A stretch of DNA of 10,464 nucleotides from Filomicrobium sp. (GTDB lineage Bacteria; Pseudomonadota; Alphaproteobacteria; Rhizobiales; Hyphomicrobiaceae), in contig JAJFHK010000455.1 in NCBI GenBank assembly GCA_021775655.1, positions 1-10,464 of the forward strand. The letters run 5' to 3'. Of the stretch, positions 1-6,142 are shown piece by piece (position 1 is the first letter of the stretch; the number at the start of each line of letters is the position of its first letter). A program made the position numbers and the translations under genes. A model generated the notes under the pieces. The model ran no database searches and had not been told where the DNA came from. It worked only from the letters and a program-made list of their open reading frames with translations.

Positions 1-137
1 GTGGCACGCCAAATCCGGAAAGTCGTCTGCTAGATCGCATCAATTTCATTCTCATCGTAGCGCAGGCATCCGCTGTTCTCATCCAAGCTAAAGAGTGCAT
101 CGAAGCCCGACTAAGCAACTACCAAAGCAATCAGTGC

Positions 138-167
138 TTGCCAGAGTTCATAGCGATGATATATAAA
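138..167 (+). promoter_or_regulatory. Candidate sigma-70 promoter of mntR
   Basis: A TTGCCA box (138-143) and a TATAAA box (162-167) are separated by 18 bp and point towards mntR. Transcription would start near 174 and give a leader of about 70 nt that includes the hairpin at 201-222. The call rests on box similarity only. The rest of 1-243 shows no convincing gene: one stop-free stretch (3-182, plus) resembles no family I recognise. Confidence 0.4.
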
Positions 168-200
168 GTTAGCCACTACTAAGTTCGTGTCAAGATGTAA

Positions 201-222
201 TTGCGAGGCAGTTCGCTCGCAA
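201..222 (+). promoter_or_regulatory. Perfect inverted repeat in the mntR leader
   Basis: TTGCGAG and CTCGCAA form a perfect 7-bp dyad around an 8-nt spacer and end 21 nt before the mntR start codon. It could be a metalloregulator operator (MntR autoregulation or a Fur/Mur-type site, since alphaproteobacterial Fur sites often contain TGCGA-like half sites) or a leader-RNA hairpin. No T-tract follows, so it is not an intrinsic terminator. The role is inferred; the repeat itself is plain. Confidence 0.5.
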
Positions 223-243
223 CTCCCCTGAACGGAGCCCGAC

Positions 244-690
244 ATGCCGCCCACCGAAGACCTTGACAAGGAGGCCCGCCGCCACGCTGAGCGCTTCCAA
301 CGTGTTCGGGAAGCTCACCAGACTGAGGTCGCCGAAGATTATGTCGAGCTTATCGCCCACTTGATTGATGAAACGGGAGAAGCCCGGGTCGTGGATCTCG
401 CCGGTTGGCTGGGCGTCACTAATGCCACCGTCAATAATACGATCCAGCGCCTGCAGCGCGATGGCCTTGTCACATCGAAGCCTTATCGGTCAATTTTTTT
501 GACCGATGCCGGCCGCGAGCTGGCCGAAGAATCCCGCAAGCGCCACGACATCGTTCGCAAATTCCTGACTGCCCTGGGCGTTGATGAAGAAACCGCCGAA
601 ATCGACGCCGAAGGCATCGAGCACCACGTCAGCGACGCCACGCTTAAGGCATTTGCCAAGTTCCTTGCCAAACAAAAGCGTCGCGGTTAG
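244..690 (+). CDS. mntR: Manganese-responsive transcriptional regulator MntR (DtxR family)
   Basis: A 148-aa DtxR/MntR-family repressor. With Mn2+ bound, such proteins dimerise on operators and turn down manganese uptake genes such as mntH. Residues about 30-90 form the winged-helix DNA-binding domain and about 95-148 the metal-binding and dimerisation domain. All six ligands known from Bacillus subtilis MntR have counterparts: D32 and E35 in EDYVE, H101 in KRHDIV, and E123, E126 and H127 in DAEGIEHH. The length and N-terminal extension match the proteobacterial (E. coli-like) form, and no SH3-like third domain is present. The ATG start is supported by GGAG at 234-237, 6 nt upstream. The gene stands alone, with its own promoter and a dyad in the leader. 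No manganese transporter is visible in the window. The gene belongs to the core chromosome flank, and the family call is firm. Confidence 0.93.
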   Translation: MPPTEDLDKEARRHAERFQRVREAHQTEVAEDYVELIAHLIDETGEARVVDLAGWLGVTNATVNNTIQRLQRDGLVTSKPYRSIFLTDAGRELAEESRKRHDIVRKFLTALGVDEETAEIDAEGIEHHVSDATLKAFAKFLAKQKRRG

Positions 691-733
691 CAGCTCGCAG
701 CAGGAATGGCTCACCCGTGTTCAGCCAAATGAA

Positions 734-760
734 AAAGGACCACTCGATGAGCGGTCCTTT
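734..760. terminator. Bidirectional intrinsic terminator between mntR and the DUF1127-like gene
   Basis: AAAGGACC (734-741) pairs with GGTCCTTT (753-760). After one mismatch a further CTC/GAG stem closes a 3-nt loop. On the minus strand the stem is followed by five T residues, on the plus strand by three. It therefore probably terminates both convergent transcripts, with the better tail serving the minus-strand gene. Confidence 0.8.
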
Positions 761-792
761 ATCTGCAGTCGGCAATACCGGCGAACTGCCAC

Positions 793-1020
793 CTAATTAC
801 TCAGGTATTCGTCGCAGATGTGCTTTCCGAGTCCGTCTCGTGTGAGTCCGCGCGCAGCCAATTCACTGTCCGATAAGTGGTTGAGGCGCTCGAAGGCATG
901 TGCAGCGCTCTGAGCGCGGGACACGTAGAAGAAAATATTCGGAATGACGCTGAGCGCGCCGACAATTGAAGCCAGCAGGGATGTGCCATCCTCGTAAGTA
1001 TGCTTGGTTGCAGCGCTCAT
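793..1020 (-). CDS. Small DUF1127-like protein
   Basis: A 75-aa protein. The C-terminal part (about residues 41-75) reads AFERLNHLSDSELAARGLTR followed by DGLGKHICDEYL. This resembles the DUF1127 (YjiS-like) pattern, in which a short helix carries leucines and a conserved 'L-D-E-L...(R/G)GL-R-I' core. DUF1127 proteins are abundant in alphaproteobacteria, and some bind RNA and affect phosphate or stress regulation. This one is longer at the N-terminus than minimal members and has a hydrophobic stretch (about residues 14-32, LLASIVGALSVIPNIFFYV) that could be a membrane or amphipathic helix. The ATG at 1018-1020 is preferred over an upstream in-frame codon because a strong AAGGAG lies 6 nt before it. 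The gene converges on mntR and shares its terminator. Function is unknown and the DUF assignment is moderately sure. Confidence 0.72.
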   Translation of the reverse strand: MSAATKHTYEDGTSLLASIVGALSVIPNIFFYVSRAQSAAHAFERLNHLSDSELAARGLTRDGLGKHICDEYLSN

Positions 1021-1062
1021 GATGATCTCCTTTTGAATTGGGCGGTTTAAGGAATCACCGTC

Positions 1063-1074
1063 CTGGTATACCAG
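1063..1074. promoter_or_regulatory. Perfect palindrome CTGGTATACCAG upstream of the DUF1127-like gene
   Basis: A 12-bp perfect palindrome lies 43 nt before the minus-strand start codon at 1020, beside AT-rich sequence (TATATC, TATACC) that could form the -10 region. The core GTATAC between inverted T/A flanks is like operators of some GntR-family regulators. It may be an operator overlapping the promoter; which regulator binds cannot be told. Confidence 0.4.
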
Positions 1075-1104
1075 ATATATGCGCTGCACCATATTCCGCT
1101 GCAA

Positions 1105-1320
1105 CGCACAAAATCACACCCCTGCCCTGCCCGCAGCGCATAGCTTGTCGAGATACCGGTGTTCTGATTTTCCGGTGGGAGAATGGGTGGAATTGGCCAC
1201 CCTGAGCACCAAGCCGCTTGCCAGCAACTCCGGCCATCGCTATGTGTTCAACCGCGCGTTGCCGCTGACCGTTCCAGACCGCTGATGGTGCAGGTCAGGA
1301 CGCTTGGCACGGCCCGCAAA
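1105..1320. other. Intergenic region before tRNA-Thr
   Basis: No convincing gene on either strand. The only open frame worth noting runs on the plus strand to a stop at 1285 and contains the stretch GHRYVFNRALPLTVPDR, which looks protein-like but matches no family I can name. It may be the decayed tail of a lost gene. The region should contain the tRNA promoter, but no clear -35/-10 pair stands out. Confidence 0.4.
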
Positions 1321-1396
1321 GCCCTTGTAGCTCAGCTGGTAGAGCACCTGATTTGTAATCAGGGGGTCGGGAGTTCAAGTCTCTCCGGGGGCACCA
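1321..1396 (+). tRNA. tRNA-Thr (anticodon TGT)
   Basis: A complete 76-nt tRNA. The acceptor GCCCTTG pairs with CGGGGGC (1386-1392) using two G-T wobbles. A D-arm is present (AGCTCAGCTGGTAGAGC). The anticodon stem CCTGA/TCAGG encloses the loop TTTGTAA with anticodon TGT, reading ACA (Thr). The T-loop contains TTCAAGT, followed by discriminator A and an encoded CCA. The 3' end marks the border between core-like and accessory sequence, so it is a plausible integrase attachment site, although no second copy of the 3' end is found in the window. Confidence 0.95.
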
Positions 1397-1443
1397 ATAT
1401 TTTCAATGTTTTAGCTGGTTGATGCGGGACGAATCACTCGGCT

Positions 1444-1464
1444 GGTCGCCACCGGGTCGCCACC
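1444..1464. repeat. Tandem 10-bp direct repeat GGTCGCCACC
   Basis: Two exact copies (1444-1453 and 1455-1464) are separated by a single G, about 50 bp after the tRNA-Thr 3' end. They could be arm-type sites of an integrase attachment region or a chance duplication. The remaining sequence from 1397 to 1494 holds no gene. Confidence 0.4.
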
Positions 1465-1494
1465 AGTAGCGACAAAAAATATCTGACATCTCCC

Positions 1495-1755
1495 TCAGTC
1501 CGAGATGCTGTCAATGGCGATCCGGATCCACTCACGGATCTGCTTCGCGGCTTCCAGCTCTTCCCTCGTAGCCGTTCCATGACGATAATTGCCGTTCTGA
1601 TCGCCACTGGGCGCGCCAGTTCCCTTCGCGCCACCATGCATTCTGCAACGCCTCTTTCCCTTCACGGCTGGTGCGAGACAAGGCGAACCTCTTCGCGTCT
1701 TTGCCCCGCATCGAACACAGTCGCTGAGGGAGGGTGGTTGGGGTCTTAATTCCAT
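1495..1755 (-). CDS. HGG-motif zinc-ribbon-like small protein (HGGxSTG-type)
   Basis: An 86-aa basic protein (87 aa if it begins at a GTG one codon earlier). The layout is DCVRCGAKTRRGSPC, then RCRMHGGAKGTGAPSG, then an NxNxxxHG segment and a helical tail. This cysteine-rich start with an HGG motif is typical of small proteins annotated as 'HGGxSTG domain-containing', which are common on phage-like and integrated elements of proteobacteria. The Cys/His pattern suggests a small metal-binding fold that may bind nucleic acid; no activity is established. No strong ribosome binding site precedes either start. It is the first island gene after tRNA-Thr, where an integrase might have been expected. 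Family recognition is good, function unknown. Confidence 0.7.
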   Translation of the reverse strand: MELRPQPPSLSDCVRCGAKTRRGSPCLAPAVKGKRRCRMHGGAKGTGAPSGDQNGNYRHGTATREELEAAKQIREWIRIAIDSISD

Positions 1756-1926
1756 CACTGTTTGAAACCGTGAGCCAACCTCGGCTTCTGCAGCCGGTCT
1801 TCAGTAGCATGCCGCCCGAACAAAAGCACTTTGTAGAGAAAAGTTTTGAGTTGACACTGTCGGCCAGGGCCACAATGGACGTATGCCGTGGGATCCTTGC
1901 CGTGAGGCACAAGCAAACTGACTCTT

Positions 1927-2034
1927 CCGACGCCATACCTCAAGCTATCCCTCGCATCGGCTAGGCTCATAAGCCAATGGGGTTTCAGGCATTCCACCTG
2001 CTGCCATCTTGAATCCGTTGAATGCAACAGGGAT
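1927..2034 (-). pseudogene. Decayed IS3-family transposase (OrfB) C-terminal fragment
   Basis: Three short pieces typical of the end of the IS3-family DDE transposase occur in the right order but in three reading frames. They are AFNGF (2011-2025), VECLKPHWLMSLADARD (1947-1997) and LEVWRR (1927-1944). Intact relatives read roughly 'SFNG..R.ECLN.HWF.SLADAR..LE.WRR.YN..RPH'. At least two frameshifts therefore separate the pieces, and the RPHSxLG end is not recognisable. The fragment abuts the stop codon of the downstream defence gene at 2042. The rest of 1756-2041 carries no other recognisable gene. It is a relic of an insertion event at the edge of the defence operon. Confidence 0.65.
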
Positions 2035-2041
2035 CGGCCGC

Positions 2042-2962
2042 TTAATTCACACCGTCGATGAATTCCTCTAAACCGGGAGGAAATCCAGAACGAGCCGCAA
2101 GACTTCCGGTGACAATCTCTTGTCGTCTGGCCCGTGCATTTCTGTCCAACTCAGAAAAATACTTTGAGCCAACAGAGGAATAGTCATCGGCAAGCAGTTC
2201 AAGCCATTTGTTGAAAAACAACAACGCGAATTTCCCTCGATACCTTTCTGTTGGTTCAAGGCTATCGAAGTTTCCGTTGTGTAGAAGGCATTCTTCCACC
2301 GTCGGTTCCCGTTGAAGTTCAATAATCTCATATGGTTGGCGAACCTGAGCTTCAACTCTGTCAATGTGCACAACGGCAATGTGGTTGATCCGGTTTGGAA
2401 AACTACCTTTTCTATCAATTGACAGTGTCTTTGACAGAAATAGTCTTCGATTTACTTCTTTCGTTTCCTCCAAAAACTGAGAGTAAACCGTTTGGAACAG
2501 CTGACATATACGATCTCGAATTTCGGGCTGGCCGTTACAGTGAAGTTCTACTCGCAAAATATCGTCAAGCACATCAGTCCCGACTAGATAGTTCTCAACC
2601 GAATAACTTTCTGTCATGAAAGTGTGATCATCGTCATCTTCACCTTGCAAATCATCAAAGTCCCTATCTACAAAAAAATATACCCCCTCACGCAACGAGC
2701 CAAGATCCCTGTGCACTGCCGCTCTCAAACGCAGCACCTGCAATTTGCCATTACATTCCATATACTCATATCTTAGATCCAATCGTATCCTTCTTATCCA
2801 TGCAGAATAAACAATTTTGTCATCTGGTCCTTCGACGACAAAAATTGGATCAGAGCCGCACCTAGCTCGCATCTGTGTCAACTTAAGTTTAAGAACCGCT
2901 ACCCTGCCTCGAGCCTGCTGCATATGAACAACGGCGGGGTCCCCTTCTTGTTCACCCGTCAA
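2042..2962 (-). CDS. DUF4435 TOPRIM-like protein, AriB-like effector of a PARIS-type defence system
   Basis: A 306-aa protein with DUF4435 features. FVVEGPDDK (residues 41-49, acidic E44) is followed by FFVDRDFD (96-103, a DxD-type pair D99/D101) and TESYSVENY (117-125). An acidic E then DxD order is the TOPRIM metal-site pattern. In PARIS systems the DUF4435 protein AriB is held by the AriA ATPase and released by phage anti-restriction proteins such as T7 Ocr; it then cleaves host tRNA (tRNA-Lys in the E. coli system). Size and gene order fit. The predicted start is TTG (2960-2962), supported by AAGGA about 8 nt upstream; an ATG at 2921-2923 is an alternative without a well-placed site. It begins 5 nt after the ATPase stop, so the two genes are co-transcribed and probably translationally linked. 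The domain call is firm; the PARIS assignment is inferred from the pair. Confidence 0.82.
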   Translation of the reverse strand: MTGEQEGDPAVVHMQQARGRVAVLKLKLTQMRARCGSDPIFVVEGPDDKIVYSAWIRRIRLDLRYEYMECNGKLQVLRLRAAVHRDLGSLREGVYFFVDRDFDDLQGEDDDDHTFMTESYSVENYLVGTDVLDDILRVELHCNGQPEIRDRICQLFQTVYSQFLEETKEVNRRLFLSKTLSIDRKGSFPNRINHIAVVHIDRVEAQVRQPYEIIELQREPTVEECLLHNGNFDSLEPTERYRGKFALLFFNKWLELLADDYSSVGSKYFSELDRNARARRQEIVTGSLAARSGFPPGLEEFIDGVN

Positions 2963-2967
2963 AACAC

Positions 2968-4488
2968 TTATCCTTCCTCATTATTATCTTCAATGTCATC
3001 GTCAAGAAGTTCTGGATTCACCGATATATTAAGCGAACGAGTAAACGGCTCCAGATCGTTATCGAACACGAAGGGCGAATGAGTTATGGCAATCATTTGA
3101 GAGCAAGTTGGTGCGCTTGCAACGTCAACAAGGATATTCCTCTGCCAATCAAGAGACAGCGATAACTCTGGCTCATCTATCAAAACAATTTTGCGGCCAG
3201 GGTACAAATACAACTTGGCAAACAATGAAATCATTTGTTTTTCCCCGGACGACAAAGCGTCCAGAACTATTCGTCGTCCGGTGGGCAAACTTACAGCATA
3301 AACCTGCAAGTCCTTCCTGTTTAACCGGAGTTCTTTCGAGTCAAGCTGATTAGGAGAAAATGATCTTTCCCACTGTCCCAATTCTTCCGAGTTGGACAAA
3401 TACTTATTGCAACTACTTATGAACTCCTCGACAGGGCTTTCTATCCCTTTTGTTGCCTGCAAGACCTTATTCAATTTTCCCAAAAAATACCTCAAAAAAC
3501 GATCTGATTCAGATGTCCTACTGGAGGATGATTCTAATATTTGATCGATATTGGGTAGTCCGTGTTGCGGATAAGGGCCGCGCTGTGGCCCCTCCCTAAG
3601 CCGTGAGAAGAATAAGGCCAACTCCTCCTTGCTTGGCAAGTCTGGGTCGATTGGTTGCTGGTGCGCAAAGCTTCCATCGATCAGTTCACTTATTATTGAA
3701 GCGCTGATTTCCCGATATCCGCGATTGGACTCAAACAGAATAGATTGATTTAGGTCTGAAAGTCTTTCCGAAATATCACCTAGCCCAAACTGCATATCGC
3801 CGGAAAAAATATTACTTGGGAGCTTGAATCTCGAACGAGGGGACCGCCTATAGCGAGTCGGCACACCACTTTTGATAAGTGGAGTCTCTATCCGTCGATA
3901 GGTTGGGAGATAGAGTACTTCTACGTCGCTCAAGTAACCATGAATACGCGCTGACAATTCGATTAGATCGGGACACGCGGCATAAATAGAATCCTTCAGT
4001 TTCCTTAAGTAGTTTATTGCTTCTTGATGTGAATAGTCATGGGCACGTGCTGCTGCTTCATAGATTGGATTGTCAGGTGATATTCTAAGCGCTGAACGCG
4101 TTGACTCAAATTCGTAAGTCAGAAAATCTATGACATTTTGAATGTTTAGGTCTGATTTTCTCGCAAAGCTCGATAGGTCATTGTCTACAGAGGACTCTAC
4201 CAACCTTTTCACACTGTCTCGAGTTAAAACTAGTTCTTCGTTTTCACCTGCCACCTTACAACGAATTTCCGAAAACTGCAGATCCTGCAGACGCGCAAAT
4301 TGCGCTTTCAGAAATGCATCGAGTGTATTTAGCAAAGTAGTCTTACCCGCACCATTGGGAGCAATTAATATTGTCGCGGCATGCCGTGAGTCTAGGTCCA
4401 GTGTGCGGTAACCATGCAGATTTATTATAGAAAATCTTTCTATTAACGAGGGTGCGGCCCCTCTTTCATAAAGTTCTTGCTCATTCAT
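2968..4488 (-). CDS. AAA/ABC-type ATPase, AriA-like sensor of a PARIS-type defence system
   Basis: A 506-aa ATPase of the ABC/OLD/SMC-like class. Walker A is APNGAGKTT (residues 43-51). The ABC-type signature is SSGEKQ (413-418), Walker B IVLIDEPE has its acidic pair at D438/E439, and the H-loop is ITHS (468-471). The long middle (about 60-400) is the insert or helical region seen in OLD-like ATPases. No C-terminal TOPRIM nuclease is fused; that role falls to the separate next gene. This split of ATPase then DUF4435 protein is the PARIS (AriA-AriB) layout, in which AriA senses phage anti-restriction proteins. The ATG start has GAGGA 7 nt upstream. The acidic C-terminal tail (DDDIEDNNEEG) runs up to the partner gene. 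Sequence here is clearly more AT-rich than mntR or the right-hand methyltransferase, suggesting separate acquisition. Other ATPase plus DUF4435 systems cannot be excluded. Confidence 0.85.
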   Translation of the reverse strand: MNEQELYERGAAPSLIERFSIINLHGYRTLDLDSRHAATILIAPNGAGKTTLLNTLDAFLKAQFARLQDLQFSEIRCKVAGENEELVLTRDSVKRLVESSVDNDLSSFARKSDLNIQNVIDFLTYEFESTRSALRISPDNPIYEAAARAHDYSHQEAINYLRKLKDSIYAACPDLIELSARIHGYLSDVEVLYLPTYRRIETPLIKSGVPTRYRRSPRSRFKLPSNIFSGDMQFGLGDISERLSDLNQSILFESNRGYREISASIISELIDGSFAHQQPIDPDLPSKEELALFFSRLREGPQRGPYPQHGLPNIDQILESSSSRTSESDRFLRYFLGKLNKVLQATKGIESPVEEFISSCNKYLSNSEELGQWERSFSPNQLDSKELRLNRKDLQVYAVSLPTGRRIVLDALSSGEKQMISLFAKLYLYPGRKIVLIDEPELSLSLDWQRNILVDVASAPTCSQMIAITHSPFVFDNDLEPFTRSLNISVNPELLDDDIEDNNEEG

Positions 4489-4564
4489 TATGAATTCCTC
4501 GTAACGGTCTTACCGGACCTCAGGCTAGAGTACTTTGCTTGGTGTAAAATTGCACGCCCTATCC

Positions 4565-4593
4565 GATGTATGCTGGTGACCAAGATATCTCAA
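4565..4593 (-). promoter_or_regulatory. Weak candidate promoter of the PARIS-like operon
   Basis: On the minus strand TTGAGA (4588-4593) and TACATC (4565-4570) are 17 bp apart, about 75 bp before the ATPase start codon. The -35 matches 5 of 6 consensus bases; the -10 is poor. This is offered only as the best-placed candidate. Confidence 0.25.
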
Positions 4594-4633
4594 CAGCTTC
4601 CAGTACCGGGTCGCCTCAAGATGTCTCAGGGAT

Positions 4634-4697
4634 CGCGCAGTGAGACGGTTCTCGGCATCAGACCTCTTGACGGTCTGATATCTGGCAAGACTGCGCG
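4634..4697. other. Compact inverted-repeat element able to fold into a branched hairpin
   Basis: The outer arms CGCGCAGT (4634-4641) and ACTGCGCG (4690-4697) are perfectly complementary. Inside them lie a small hairpin GAGA-CGGT-TCTC (4642-4653) and a perfect 8-bp stem ATCAGACC/GGTCTGAT (4657-4664 with 4672-4679) closing a 7-nt loop TCTTGAC. Twenty paired positions in 64 nt form a three-way-junction-like fold. It lies about 145 bp upstream of the ATPase gene. It could be a structured RNA, a regulatory DNA site, or the relic of a small repeat element. No T-tract follows on either strand, and it is not a normal tRNA. Confidence 0.5.
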
Positions 4698-5407
4698 AGC
4701 AGATTGGCATCAGCCATATCCACGCCTAGACAACGTCGAGTCATCGAGATGTTGAACTGGACGAGGAGCATTTACATGGCCCTCAGCTTAACAGCCCGTT
4801 TGCAGATCCAGGGCGCTTTGGTCCCCCGAGTCGAATGGGTTCAGAAAGCAGCCGGATCGAGATGTACAATTAAGTGTTAGGTCTTTTTTTGCGCGGTGAT
4901 AGCTAGTCTTCGTGAGCGGCTCGCCACGGGGATCGTTGCGGAAAGCGAGTAAATGATCCGATCCTCGCTTGCCCTCGTGGCGATCAACGCCCCGAGAGCC
5001 TCACATGCCGCATCACCCGTGGTTACGGCGACATCATTGCCAATCTTCTTTGCGCGGAAGGTCAAAGAATTACACTCTCGCCGTAGGCATCTAGATCATC
5101 TGAAACCGTGAAAGGTAACACATCGCTGCCGCAGAACATGGACAAGCCAGCGTTCTCGAGTAGCGAAAGGTCGCGTACCTTGCTCTTTGTAGTAAGATTC
5201 GTCGTAGAAAATGCAGCGTATCGAAATCGAGCGGCTTCTTTGCGTCGACAGATTTGCATGCGTTTCACGATCGCCTTGCATGGCACGGGCTTGACTTTGC
5301 ACAGCAGTCGCACATCCGAAACTTGCCGAAGTTCGTTGGTTCCCGCCGAAATACTATCGGCTTATGGCCACTAATTATTGTCCGGTGCATGGGGTTGATT
5401 GTCAATT

Positions 5408-6103
5408 TTACTTCTCACCCCCTCCCCCAATACCTTTGCTTTCGGTTTTCGAGCCGCCGAACGAAGCATGGACCACCGGATCAACCACCATCACCTTCAA
5501 GATTGGCTGAAGCTCGCCACCCTCCTTACTGTCACCACCGCGTCTTAGTTTCGTAAGTGCCTCGATTTGTGCGGTGTAGGTACGCAACAACCGCACTGCC
5601 ATGCCCCCTGCACTATCATATTGCGGAAGTTGGTCGGCGCGCTTGGCACGCGCTAAGGCCTGCAATGCCAACTCGTGAGTCACAGCCATCTGCAAAGCCA
5701 AACTGGCTTCGACTTCGTTGGATGGTTTTAGACCGTCAATTGAGGCGAGAAGTCCGTTGGCTTTGGCTGAGTCAAACTTCCCGTCTGAACCTTGGCAAAC
5801 TTTGAGAATATGATTGAGTTGCGACAACGCAAATTCGCGGCTTGTCGAACCAAACATGTCTTCGAGACGAGCCAACCAGCCGTCCTGATCGTCGTGCGCT
5901 GGGCCAATTTGCGAAAGTGAGCCGTCTTCATCCAAGTCCAGTTTTGCTGTGAACCGCGGCCTTCTGTTCTCCGAGCGACTACGAGCTTTCTCAATCTCTA
6001 ATAGCTCCCTCTGATTTGGGGGTGGTGGCTCGTTTTTGAGTGAAAGATCCTGCGAGCCTTCTTTCGGAATGCCAAGCTTTTTGCGCGCTGTATTTCTGGT
6101 CAA
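5408..6103 (-). CDS. Hypothetical 231-aa protein of integrated elements
   Basis: I recognise the general type but no named domain. Proteins of this kind occur on integrated elements of alphaproteobacteria and have a charged N-terminus, a helical middle and a helical segment. Here that segment spans about residues 130-190 (EVEASLALQMAVTHELALQA and, later, RTYTAQIEALTKLRRG). The end is glycine-rich (GIGGGGEK). The middle looks alpha-helical throughout and could mediate oligomerisation; there is no signal peptide or membrane segment. The predicted start is TTG (6101-6103), preceded by AGGAGG at 6114-6119, a strong though slightly distant site. It follows the winged-helix gene by about 40 nt on the same strand and probably ends that operon. 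The recurring company of AlpA-like and RepA-like genes suggests a role in element maintenance, but this is a guess. Confidence 0.7.
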   Translation of the reverse strand: MTRNTARKKLGIPKEGSQDLSLKNEPPPPNQRELLEIEKARSRSENRRPRFTAKLDLDEDGSLSQIGPAHDDQDGWLARLEDMFGSTSREFALSQLNHILKVCQGSDGKFDSAKANGLLASIDGLKPSNEVEASLALQMAVTHELALQALARAKRADQLPQYDSAGGMAVRLLRTYTAQIEALTKLRRGGDSKEGGELQPILKVMVVDPVVHASFGGSKTESKGIGGGGEK

Positions 6104-6142
6104 AGATAAGTCCCCTCCTGGTATATTATATGCGTCCTCATT

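Larger units (their letters stand above)
4489..5407. other. Gene-poor stretch between the PARIS-like operon and the 231-aa gene
   Basis: About 0.9 kb with no protein I can recognise. It contains the foldable element at 4634-4697 and, on the minus strand, two small open frames that overlap by 4 nt: one ends at 5062 and the next runs 5065-4877 from a TTG codon. Neither has a clear ribosome binding site or family signature. Several frames in 5080-5400 give protein-like fragments with no single long frame, which fits decayed coding sequence. The 5' leader and promoter of the PARIS-like operon must lie at its left end. Confidence 0.45.

Noticed and set aside
3..182. A 59-codon stop-free stretch at the left edge, possibly the tail of an upstream gene
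   Set aside because: Its length is within chance for six frames, it matches no family I know, and the predicted mntR promoter overlaps its end.
1397..1494. Possible integrase remnant immediately after tRNA-Thr
   Set aside because: None of the six frames shows tyrosine-recombinase motifs (R...HxxR...Y); only a short direct repeat is present.
1532..1936. A 134-codon minus-strand open frame across the HGG-motif gene and the IS relic
   Set aside because: It is out of frame with the HGG-motif protein, and its composition looks random. It carries no transposase motif itself.
4657..4679. Reading the 8-bp stem and 7-nt loop as the anticodon arm of a tRNA (anticodon TTG)
   Set aside because: Loop position 33 is C instead of T, there is no T-arm with TTC, no CCA, and the outer stem does not have tRNA geometry. 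It was kept only as a structured element.
6125..6130. An exact TATAAT on the minus strand before the 231-aa gene
   Set aside because: Transcription from it would begin at about 6118, inside the ribosome binding site of the gene, and no good -35 lies upstream. Co-transcription with the winged-helix gene is more likely.
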